Below, one piece after another: positions 17,811 to 25,262 of a stretch of DNA of 64,000 bases. Origin of the DNA: Lysobacter sp. (GTDB lineage: Bacteria; Pseudomonadota; Gammaproteobacteria; Xanthomonadales; Xanthomonadaceae); NCBI GenBank assembly GCA_030151365.1, contig JASLDW010000039.1, positions 1-64,000 on the forward strand. The letters run 5' to 3'. Under the pieces are notes generated by a model. It was not told where the DNA came from. It did not search any database and saw only the letters and a list, made by a program, of their open reading frames with translations. How positions within the stretch are numbered: position 1 is the stretch's first letter; every line of letters begins with the position of its first letter. Both the position numbers and the translations under genes were made by a program.

Positions 17811-18356
17811 ATGTTCGCCACGCTGAAGGAGGATTTTCGCACCTATCTCGCCGAACACGCGGCCGCCCCGGCGTGGCGCGCGCCGATCCATGCTTTCTTC
17901 ACCTACGGGTTCCTCGCGACGATGATCTATCGCTATGCGCGCTGGACACGCCGCATTCCCTGGCGCCTGCTGCGATTGCCGTTCACCCTCGCTTACCTGC
18001 CGCTGAAAGTCTTCAGCGACCTGGTCCTCGGCATCCAGATCTCCGCCAACGCCGACATCGGCCCGGGATTGCATATCGGGCACCACGGCGGGATCTTCGT
18101 CCACTGCGACGCCGGCCGTCGCCTGTGCGTCAGCCACGACGTCACCCTCGGCTACAAGGGCGCGGGAAAATCGACGCGCTGGCCACGCCTCGGCGATGAC
18201 GTCTACATCGGTTCCGGCGCGAAAATCATCGGCGACGTCGCCATCGGCAATGGCGTCCTGATCGGGGCCAATGCCGTCGTGACCCGCGATGTCCCCGATC
18301 GCATGCGCGTGGTCAACGCGGCGGTGCGAATCACCCCACTCGATGGATCGCCATGA
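17811..18356 (+). CDS. Serine-acetyltransferase-like hexapeptide acyltransferase
   Basis: This 181-residue protein has an N-terminal helical part and a C-terminal left-handed beta-helix with hexapeptide repeats (ISANADIGPGLHIGHHGGIF, VYIGSGAKIIGDVAIGNGVL, IGANAVVTRDV). It carries the paired histidines of the CysE-type active site (HIGHHGGI). It is shorter than CysE and lies in a polysaccharide locus, so sugar O-acetylation is the likelier role; acetylation of serine cannot be excluded. The gene starts 32 bases from the divergent DUF218 gene and converges on the flippase gene. Confidence 0.85.
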   Translation: MFATLKEDFRTYLAEHAAAPAWRAPIHAFFTYGFLATMIYRYARWTRRIPWRLLRLPFTLAYLPLKVFSDLVLGIQISANADIGPGLHIGHHGGIFVHCDAGRRLCVSHDVTLGYKGAGKSTRWPRLGDDVYIGSGAKIIGDVAIGNGVLIGANAVVTRDVPDRMRVVNAAVRITPLDGSP

Positions 18357-18370
18357 ACGCGGCGCTTCGT

Positions 18371-19858
18371 TCATGGCCGTGCGCCGACGCCGAGCCGTTG
18401 CAGCAACCCCGACAGCAATTCACGGATGCGCGCGTCCAGCGCCAACACGATGGCGGCATAGGCCAGGGCGCAAATCCCGCTGCCGAACAGGAAGCGCATC
18501 CAACCCGGCGCCAGCATGCCCTTCAGCCACCACGCAATGGCGAGACAGGCCGCCACTCCAAGCAACGCCCGCGCGAGCGTGGCGAACGGCGGGAACTGCA
18601 GCAGGTCACGGCGCACGAACATGCAATGCGCGAGCCCGAGCGCCAGCGTGCTGACCGCGCTGGCGTAGACCGAGCCCATGACGTGGAAGCGCGGAATCCA
18701 CAAGAGGTTCAACGCGATGTTGATCGCCAGGCTGGCGACCATCAGCACCAGGATCTTCCGCGTGCGCTTTTCCAGCAGCAGCCCGAAACCGGACAGCATC
18801 AGCAACGGGAACAGCGCGAACACCATGCCGAGGATCGAGAACACCGGTCCGGAGGCGCTCTTGGCCGCGCCGCTGAGCGCGATGATGGCGTCGGCGCCGA
18901 ACAGGCCAAGCAGCATCGCCATGCCAATGCCACAATACGCCATCGGCAACAATACCCGGCGCTTGAGCGCGCGCACCGCCTCGACGCCTTCGGTCTGGAA
19001 CAGGCGGTTGGCGGTCGGGACCAGGGCCTCGAACACGCTGGTGTTCATGAAGGTATTCAACTGCATCGCCAGCGACGCGCCGACGCTGTAGATGCCGACC
19101 GCGGCGAATTCGCCGAGCATGCCTTTCAGCATGATGCGATCCACCATCACGATGGCGACGGCGACGATTTCGTTGGCCACCAGCGGCAGGCCGTAATGCA
19201 TGCCTTCGCGCATGCGCGCGAACGAGACATGCTCGCGCATGAAGCGGACGTGGCGGCGCACCCAGGCCACGTACCAGGCCGTCACCAATGCCGCGGCGAC
19301 CAGCTTGCCGCCATAGACCGCGACGGCGCTGTGGCTGAGCAGCAGCACGGCGCCGACCATCAGCCCGACTTCCAGCCAGCGCCCGATCACGCGCGTCGCC
19401 AGCACGATGCGCGATTGCTCGCTCGCGCGCAGGATGGCCTCGGCGAAGTTGGAAAAGCTCGACAGCGGCAGGGCGAACATCGCCATCCAGAACACCAGGT
19501 GCTGGTGCGCGCCGGTGACCCGATCGACCGTCGCCATCGCCACCAGCATGGCCAGCCACAACAGCAGCGAAAAGCCCAGCGGCAGGTAGAAGAAATTGGT
19601 GAAGAATGCCGCGCGCTCGTCGGCATCGCCGCCATGCGGATAGAAACGCAACAGCGAATGCTGGGCCCCGAATTTCGCGATTGCGACCGCAAGCAACATC
19701 CAGCTGTCGTAGTAACCGAGGATGCCGTACTGGGTGTTGTCCAGCAGGCGCGTCATCAACGGGAACGACACCAGCCCCGCGAGGATGGTCGAAACGTTGC
19801 CGAGCGAATAACGCAGGTAATGGCGCCCGATGCCGACTGTTGCGGTGGTTCCCCTCAT
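18371..19858 (-). CDS. Lipid-linked oligosaccharide flippase (Wzx-like, MATE/MOP superfamily)
   Basis: This protein of about 495 residues has twelve to fourteen hydrophobic segments and the N-terminal RYSLGNVSTILAGLVSFPLM, characteristic of Wzx translocases. It should move the undecaprenyl-linked repeat unit across the inner membrane. With the Wzy-like gene and the chain-length gene it makes a complete Wzx/Wzy-type export set. ATG 19858 begins directly before the conserved part; an in-frame ATG at 19894 would add twelve residues and neither has a strong ribosome site. It is the only minus-strand gene between the acetyltransferase and the J-domain gene. Confidence 0.9.
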   Translation of the reverse strand: MRGTTATVGIGRHYLRYSLGNVSTILAGLVSFPLMTRLLDNTQYGILGYYDSWMLLAVAIAKFGAQHSLLRFYPHGGDADERAAFFTNFFYLPLGFSLLLWLAMLVAMATVDRVTGAHQHLVFWMAMFALPLSSFSNFAEAILRASEQSRIVLATRVIGRWLEVGLMVGAVLLLSHSAVAVYGGKLVAAALVTAWYVAWVRRHVRFMREHVSFARMREGMHYGLPLVANEIVAVAIVMVDRIMLKGMLGEFAAVGIYSVGASLAMQLNTFMNTSVFEALVPTANRLFQTEGVEAVRALKRRVLLPMAYCGIGMAMLLGLFGADAIIALSGAAKSASGPVFSILGMVFALFPLLMLSGFGLLLEKRTRKILVLMVASLAINIALNLLWIPRFHVMGSVYASAVSTLALGLAHCMFVRRDLLQFPPFATLARALLGVAACLAIAWWLKGMLAPGWMRFLFGSGICALAYAAIVLALDARIRELLSGLLQRLGVGARP

Positions 19859-19979
19859 GCCTTTGGCGCCCGCTTTCCCTGCCCGCTCCTGCATTGCATT
19901 GTAGCCATGATGGGACTAGGATCGAACGATCATCGTCGATCACCGCAGGACGCGCCTGACGATCAGGGAGGGAATCCGC

Positions 19980-20420
19980 ATGACGAGCGACTTCACGTCA
20001 CTCTATGCATCGCTCGGCGTCGATCCCGATTGCGATGTCGAGACCCTCAAGCGCCTGTTCCGCCGCCGCATCGCCGAACTCCACCCGGATCGCGGCGCGT
20101 CGTTGAGCGAAGAGGAATTGATGCTGCTGTACCTCGAGGCTTTGCGCTTCCACCGCCGCCATGGCCGTTTCCCGGGCGCGCGCGTTCGCGGCGGAAATAC
20201 CCTCCGGATGGCGGCGCTCGAGCCACGATGGCCGCGCCACGAACTGCTCCCCGCATCGGTGATTCCGGATGGCGATGGCGCATCGCGACGCCGGGTCATG
20301 GCGGTGACGCTGCTCACCCTCCTCGGATTGGCATTGCTGGGGTTCGGCATCTGGGCCATCGATGGCGACGATCCGGTTTCCGCCGGCACCGGCCCGCCAC
20401 AGGCGGCGACTGCAGGCTGA
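19980..20420 (+). CDS. Membrane-anchored J-domain (DnaJ-like) protein
   Basis: This 146-residue protein has a J-domain at residues 6-60 with the diagnostic HPD in AELHPDRGASLSEEEL; the helices either side are LKRLFRRRIAEL and LMLLYLEALRFHRR. A single hydrophobic segment (VMAVTLLTLLGLALLGFGIWA) lies at about 105-125, with a short tail after it. Such type III J-proteins recruit Hsp70 to a site; here it would be the inner membrane. GGGAGGG precedes the ATG by about 6 bases. The ATP-grasp gene follows. Why a chaperone adaptor should be in a polysaccharide locus is not clear. Confidence 0.8.
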   Translation: MTSDFTSLYASLGVDPDCDVETLKRLFRRRIAELHPDRGASLSEEELMLLYLEALRFHRRHGRFPGARVRGGNTLRMAALEPRWPRHELLPASVIPDGDGASRRRVMAVTLLTLLGLALLGFGIWAIDGDDPVSAGTGPPQAATAG

Positions 20421-20516
20421 ATGCACGCCCGCCAGCGGTGCAGCCACCTTGCAGACATGCCTTGCCGCGCAGGCAGCGGATGTGATGAGTTCGACGTGAA
20501 GGATCACGAGCAGACA

Positions 20517-21749
20517 ATGGCCGAGAAGTTTCCAGCGCTGGTGATGGGGGCCGGGTTCACCGGCCTCGGGGCCTTGCGCGCTTCGCGCGACGCCGGCATC
20601 CCGGTGTGGTCGGCCTGCCCGCCAGACGATCTCGCCAGCTATTCGCGCTGGTTCCGGCGACTGCCCGATGCGCCCGACTGGGACGGCTCGACCAAGGGCA
20701 TCGAACAGGCATTGGCGAACTCCGGCATCGAGGGCGCGGTGTTGATCCCCTGCGCAGACGACATCGCCGACTGGGTCGCGCGCAACGTCGTCAACGGCAA
20801 GGTGATGGATCGCTACCTCGCCAGCACCAGTTCCGTGGCGACGATGCGCATCCTGCAGGACAAGGCGCGCTTCGCCGAATGGCTCGAAGACAGAGGCATC
20901 GCCAGTCCCCGCAGTTTCCTGGTCCACGACGATTCCGATTTCGACCACCTGCCGTTCGGACAGCTCGACCGCGTCTTCATCAAGCCGATCGATTCCCAGA
21001 CCTTCAGCCGCATCACCGGTCGCAAGGGCGTGTGGGTGGAAAACCCGCGCGCCTGCCGCGAGACGTGGTCGCAGATGCAGGCGCAGGGCCACGGCATGAT
21101 CGTGCAGGAATACGTCCCCGGCCCGGTCACCCACCACGTCTTCGTCGACGGGTTCCGCGATCGCAACGGGCGTTACCCCGGCTTGTTCGCGCGCCGGCGC
21201 GGCCGCATCCACCCGCCCGACTTCGGCAACAGTACGTACTGCCGCAGCATCGCCCTGGAAGACATCGAACCGGCGATCGCCGCCTGCATGCGCATGCTCG
21301 ACCAGCTGAACTATCGCGGCATCTTCAGCGCCGAATTCAAGCAGGACGAACGCGACGGCCAATACCGCATCCTCGAAGTGAACACGCGCGCCTGGTGGTA
21401 CGTCGAATTCGCCGCGCGTTGCGGCGTGAACGTGTGCGGGATGTCCTGGCGCGACGCCCAGTCGCTGCCGGTGGAAGCCGTGCGCCGGTATCGCATCGGC
21501 AAGGGCTGCGTGAACTGGATCGAGGACGCGAACGCGCTGAAGCAAGCGCATTCGCGGATCGCCACCGCCCTGGTCGACTGGCCCGGCGCCTACGAGCACG
21601 TCTATCGCTGGGATGACCCGCGCCCCGCCATCCACCGCATTTCCGGCCAGTTGCGGCGTTCGCTGGCCCGCGGCATCCATCTCGCGCCGACCGCTCGCCC
21701 GCTCGCCGCATCGTCCTCTTCGCTCACCTCCATGGATCCCCCGCCATGA
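20517..21749 (+). CDS. ATP-grasp carboxylate-amine ligase
   Basis: This protein of about 410 residues starts MAEKFPALVMGAGFTGLGAL and has an ATP-grasp fold: RVFIKPIDSQTFSRITGRKG, GMIVQEYVPGPVTHHVFVDG and GIFSAEFKQDERDGQYRILEVNTRAWW, the last holding the metal-binding Glu/Asn. Members ligate an amine to a carboxylate through an acyl-phosphate. In this locus the acid could be a uronic acid and the amine an amino acid, but no substrate is readable. The frame extends upstream to 20421, directly after the J-domain stop, but homology starts only at 20517. The stop overlaps the beta-helix gene by ATGA. Confidence 0.86.
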   Translation: MAEKFPALVMGAGFTGLGALRASRDAGIPVWSACPPDDLASYSRWFRRLPDAPDWDGSTKGIEQALANSGIEGAVLIPCADDIADWVARNVVNGKVMDRYLASTSSVATMRILQDKARFAEWLEDRGIASPRSFLVHDDSDFDHLPFGQLDRVFIKPIDSQTFSRITGRKGVWVENPRACRETWSQMQAQGHGMIVQEYVPGPVTHHVFVDGFRDRNGRYPGLFARRRGRIHPPDFGNSTYCRSIALEDIEPAIAACMRMLDQLNYRGIFSAEFKQDERDGQYRILEVNTRAWWYVEFAARCGVNVCGMSWRDAQSLPVEAVRRYRIGKGCVNWIEDANALKQAHSRIATALVDWPGAYEHVYRWDDPRPAIHRISGQLRRSLARGIHLAPTARPLAASSSSLTSMDPPP

Positions 21750-23635
21750 CACGCAACCGCATGCTGCCGCTGCCACTCGGCATCGCCGCCGCCTTTCCGT
21801 TCACCCTGGTGGCGCCCGCCGCGTTCGCCGCGAACACCTACTACGTCCGACCGGATGGTGGCGACGCCACGCAGTGCACCGGACTGGTGGATGCCGCCTA
21901 CGACGGCAAGAGCCGCAACTGCGCATGGTCCAGTCCGAACATCGCGTTCCCGCTGGGGCAGACCACGCCGACGAAACCGCTGATCGCCGGCGGCGACACC
22001 CTGATCATCTCGCCCGGCAGCTACAAGATCGGCGTTGGCGCACCGGGCACCGCCAACTGCTCGCCCAGCTACAGCTGGGACTGCTACCCGCCACCGATCC
22101 CGTCCGGCACGACCTGGGACACGCGCACGCGCATCCTCGGCAAGGATGCGACGACGTGTGCGGTCAAGCCTGAGTTGTGGGCAAGCGGGCGCGCGCAAAC
22201 GGTCCTGAACCTCAACGGCAGCCAGAACGTCGAGGTGCAGTGCCTCGATCTCACCGACCATGCCAGTTGCGCGCTGGCGCACCTTACTTCCGGCACCACG
22301 ACTGCCGGCGCGGTCAAGGCAGCCTGCCCATCGACCGCGCCCTTCGGCGACATCGGTTCGGACGGCATCATCGCGGTCGGGGCCGGCAAGACCTTCATCG
22401 GCAACGTCGACGTCCACGGCTTCCCGCACAACGGCATCTCGGCCGGCAAGCTGACGGACTGGACGCTCTACAACGTGCGCATCCTCGGCAACGGCTGGGC
22501 CGGCTGGGACGGCGATGTCGCCAACGGCAGCGAGACCGGCTCGAGCAACAGCGGCACGATCGCCTTCATCGGCGGCGAAATCGCCTGGAATGGCTGCGTC
22601 GAGAATTACGTCGACCACACCTACTTCGGTTGCTGGGGGCAGCAGGAAGGCGGTTACGGCGATGGCCTCGGCACCGGCCGCACCGGCGGCAACTGGATCT
22701 TCCAGGGCACCAAGGTGCACCACAACACGTCCGACGGCATCGACCTGCTGTATGCCAACGGCACCGGCAGCGTGACCGTGCGCCAGGTGCTGTCCTATGC
22801 CAACGCCGGCAACCAGGTGAAACTCGCCGGACCGGGCCTGATCGAGAACAGCGTCATCATCGGCAACTGCAATGCCCTGCTCGGCTATCCGACGTCGGCG
22901 TTGCAATCGGCGGACTTCTGCCGCGCGCTCGGCAATACGGTGTCGATCGACCTGCTGACCGGCGCGAACATGGTGACGATGCGCTTCAACACCATCACCG
23001 GCCTCGGCGATTGCGAAGTCATCAGTGGCGGCGGTGGCACGGGCAGCGCGCTGGTCATGCAGAACAATGCGATCTCCGGCGATCTCGACTGGCGCGCCAA
23101 CCTGCAGGGCAATACCGGCGAACTCACTTGCGCCTATTACAAGGATGGCGGATCGGCGCAGGTTCTGTTCCAGAACAATCTGTTCTGGAATCTGAAGAGT
23201 CCGCCATGCGACCAGGGCACCGGCAACATCTGCGGCAAGCAGCCGCTGTTCACCGACAGCAGCTATGCCACCTTCAACCCGACACCGCAGCAGAACAGCC
23301 CGTTGATCGATGCCGGGCTGCCGATTCCGTCGGTGACCCAGGATTACACCGGCAATCCTCGCGTGTATGGCGCCGGCCCTGATATCGGAGCGGTGGAGTT
23401 GCAGCCTGCATCGCCAACCCCCACGCCTTCCCCGACACCTACTCCGACGCCAACGCCAACGCCCACTCCTACTCCGACACCCACCCCGACGCCCACTCCG
23501 ACACCGACGCCAACGCCATCGCCGAGTCCGACACCTACCCCGGCACCGCCGCCGCCTGCGACGCGTCCGCCGCTGCCGATCACCACGCCGGACAGCCCGC
23601 CCGTGAGGTTCCCGCCCCCGCCCAAGGCGTCCTGA
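21746..23635 (+). CDS. Secreted right-handed beta-helix protein with proline-threonine tail
   Basis: This 629-residue protein has a signal peptide ending PAAFAA and a mature start NTYYVRPDGGDATQ, as in pectate-lyase-fold proteins. The middle shows repeating short strands with Asn and Gly turns, such as KTFIGNVDVHGFPHNGISAG, GTKVHHNTSDGIDLLYANG and VTMRFNTITGLGDCEVISGG. The C-terminal 557-600 is a Pro-Thr tract, followed by about 30 Pro-rich residues. There is no PEP-CTERM tail. Proteins of this fold in polysaccharide loci are usually lyases, epimerases or binding proteins; no catalytic set is obvious. The gene ends 24 bases before the convergent hydrolase gene. Confidence 0.85.
   Translation: MTRNRMLPLPLGIAAAFPFTLVAPAAFAANTYYVRPDGGDATQCTGLVDAAYDGKSRNCAWSSPNIAFPLGQTTPTKPLIAGGDTLIISPGSYKIGVGAPGTANCSPSYSWDCYPPPIPSGTTWDTRTRILGKDATTCAVKPELWASGRAQTVLNLNGSQNVEVQCLDLTDHASCALAHLTSGTTTAGAVKAACPSTAPFGDIGSDGIIAVGAGKTFIGNVDVHGFPHNGISAGKLTDWTLYNVRILGNGWAGWDGDVANGSETGSSNSGTIAFIGGEIAWNGCVENYVDHTYFGCWGQQEGGYGDGLGTGRTGGNWIFQGTKVHHNTSDGIDLLYANGTGSVTVRQVLSYANAGNQVKLAGPGLIENSVIIGNCNALLGYPTSALQSADFCRALGNTVSIDLLTGANMVTMRFNTITGLGDCEVISGGGGTGSALVMQNNAISGDLDWRANLQGNTGELTCAYYKDGGSAQVLFQNNLFWNLKSPPCDQGTGNICGKQPLFTDSSYATFNPTPQQNSPLIDAGLPIPSVTQDYTGNPRVYGAGPDIGAVELQPASPTPTPSPTPTPTPTPTPTPTPTPTPTPTPTPTPTPSPSPTPTPAPPPPATRPPLPITTPDSPPVRFPPPPKAS
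23412..23545 (+). repeat. Low-complexity Pro-Thr-coding tract
   Basis: A run of six-base units of the type ccnacn encodes alternating Pro and Thr (with a few Ser) at residues 557-600 of the beta-helix protein. The third bases vary, so selection at the protein level is more likely than simple slippage, although such tracts can change length. It looks like a flexible linker or cell-wall-spanning segment. Confidence 0.85.
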
Positions 23636-23659
23636 GCCGCCCGGCTTTGGGTTCCCGCC

Positions 23660-24457
23660 TCAGCTTGGCGCGGGCAACCAGCCATCGAGCCATGACGTGA
23701 TGTCGTCGAGGATTTCCGCACGCTGTCGCGGGACGAACAGGATGTGGTCGACATCGGGCCGGAACCGCAGTCTCAACCGCGGTTCGTGGGTGTCGTCGGG
23801 AAAGCTGGCGCGCATCTGCCGCGGGTGCAGGAAATAATCGGTGACGCCGGCGGTATACAGCGCGTACATGCCGATGCCGGCGTCCGCCATCCGCCGGTTG
23901 CCGGCAATGAACTCGCGTTCCGTCGGCCAATCGCGCCCGGCGGGCGGCATGTCGCCGTCGCGCCATCCGCGTTGCAATCGATGTCGCAGCATGCGGCCCC
24001 AACCGGCGACCGGCCGCGACACGAAATGCCGCAACTGCGCCCAGTGGAACCACGGTCCGCGCACGGCGCAGGGATCGAGCAGCAGCAATCCGCGCACGCG
24101 CGCGTCGAGTGATGGCAGTTTCCAGGCAAGATCGGCGGCGCTGCAGACGCCTCCGACGATGAAGCAGTCGCCGCCGGTCATCGCCGCAACGGTATCCAAC
24201 GCGACGCGCACGCGCTCCTCCGGACGGCTTCCGCCCCCCGCGGGTGCATCACCCACGGCCGGCAGGTCGAAGCGGAACAGATCGATGCCGTGGCGCGCCA
24301 GGCGTTCCGCCAGTTCGACGTTCATGCGGAACGGCCCGACGCGATGGATCAGCCCGGCATTCAACATCACCACCGTCGCGCGCGGCGATCGCAGCGGATC
24401 GGCGCGGTGCAGGAAACCGTAGCCGTTGCCGTCGGACATGGGCAGCAACTGCATCAT
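23660..24457 (-). CDS. Alpha/beta-hydrolase, exosortase A-associated type 1 (cysteine nucleophile)
   Basis: This protein of about 265 residues has an alpha/beta-hydrolase core: ATVVMLNAGLIHRVGPFRMN at the N-terminus, FDLPAVGDAP, the nucleophile-elbow GGVCSAADLAW and a C-terminal DVDHILFVPRQR that may hold the acid and histidine. The elbow has Cys rather than Ser. This matches my memory of the exosortase A system-associated hydrolase 1 family (TIGR03100). The start overlaps the preceding hydrolase stop by ATGA; the frame extends further upstream but without homology. The likely role is to release or transfer an acyl/aminoacyl group from a carrier protein of the adjacent NRPS. Confidence 0.78.
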   Translation of the reverse strand: MMQLLPMSDGNGYGFLHRADPLRSPRATVVMLNAGLIHRVGPFRMNVELAERLARHGIDLFRFDLPAVGDAPAGGGSRPEERVRVALDTVAAMTGGDCFIVGGVCSAADLAWKLPSLDARVRGLLLLDPCAVRGPWFHWAQLRHFVSRPVAGWGRMLRHRLQRGWRDGDMPPAGRDWPTEREFIAGNRRMADAGIGMYALYTAGVTDYFLHPRQMRASFPDDTHEPRLRLRFRPDVDHILFVPRQRAEILDDITSWLDGWLPAPS

Positions 24458-25233
24458 GCCGCGACTCCGGGCAATCGAGCGAACAGACGTTCGCTGGCGG
24501 CGTCGGCCGACCGCACCGGGATGATGGTTTCGAAATCGACCTGCCCGGCCCAAGCGTCGAAAGCCAACGGCAGGCGGACCACGTCATCCGCATCCATGCG
24601 CGGCTCCAGTGCGTGCTCGCTGTCGAGCAGCCAGATCGACGGCGGCCGCACATCGGGCCACTGCAGCTGCTGCAGTGCATCGGGCAGGCGCGGATCAACC
24701 ACGTGCCCCATCAGTTCGCCGGCCATCGCCACCGGTCCGGGCTTCAGGGGGAAGCGACTGCGCGACTGGCGTTCCCGCGCGTCGATCGCCGATGTTTCCC
24801 CCAGCCAGGACGCACCGGACATGACCGGCTGCCACCACCAGGCCATGTCGGCATCGAGTCCGTCGCGGATGGCAAGCGCGCCCAGCAATGCACCCATGCG
24901 GATTCCGCACAATGCGCGCGGCACGCCATCCCCGGCGTCGACCAGGGCATCCCAGACATGGCGGATGTCGCGGACGGCACGATCGATGGAAAGCTCGACG
25001 CCCGACCCGCTCGAATCGCCGGTTCCCGTGTAGTCGAAGCGGATCACCTCGACGCCACGACGCGCCCATTGGTCGGCGAGTTGCGCGAAGAAGCGATAGC
25101 TGCGGATCTGTTCCTGCAGCCATGGCGGGCACAACAGCACGCGCGCACGCGGCATCACTGCGCCACGGTGGCGCGCAATGAAGAGATGGCCGTCGCCCTG
25201 CGGCAACAGCATCGGTTCGATTCCCGGCGTCAT
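24454..25233 (-). CDS. Alpha/beta-hydrolase-fold protein, exosortase A-associated type 2 (no Ser nucleophile)
   Basis: This 259-residue protein starts MTPGIEPMLLPQ at ATG 25233, right after a G-run. It has the hydrolase-fold pattern RVLLCPPWLQEQIRSYRFFA, IRFDYTGTGDSSGSG (oxyanion strand) and a modified elbow CGIRMGALLGALA. The nucleophile position is Arg (GIRMG), so ordinary Ser-hydrolase chemistry is unlikely. It looks like the exosortase A-associated hydrolase 2 family (TIGR03101). It lies 29 bases downstream of the NRPS, whose last carrier domain resembles the free carrier protein often encoded beside these hydrolases. A TTG at about 25245 is an alternative start. A partner or noncatalytic role beside hydrolase 1 is possible. 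Confidence 0.75.
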   Translation of the reverse strand: MTPGIEPMLLPQGDGHLFIARHRGAVMPRARVLLCPPWLQEQIRSYRFFAQLADQWARRGVEVIRFDYTGTGDSSGSGVELSIDRAVRDIRHVWDALVDAGDGVPRALCGIRMGALLGALAIRDGLDADMAWWWQPVMSGASWLGETSAIDARERQSRSRFPLKPGPVAMAGELMGHVVDPRLPDALQQLQWPDVRPPSIWLLDSEHALEPRMDADDVVRLPLAFDAWAGQVDFETIIPVRSADAASERLFARLPGVAA

Positions 25234-25262
25234 GCCCCCCGACAAGACATCCTCCCCGCGGT

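Noticed and set aside
18353..20485. 710-residue plus-strand ORF
   Set aside because: It is antisense to the flippase and reads through the J-domain gene in another frame; composition is shadow-like.
21746..23635. PEP-CTERM sorting signal on the beta-helix protein
   Set aside because: The C-terminus is Pro-rich with no PEP motif, membrane helix or basic tail.
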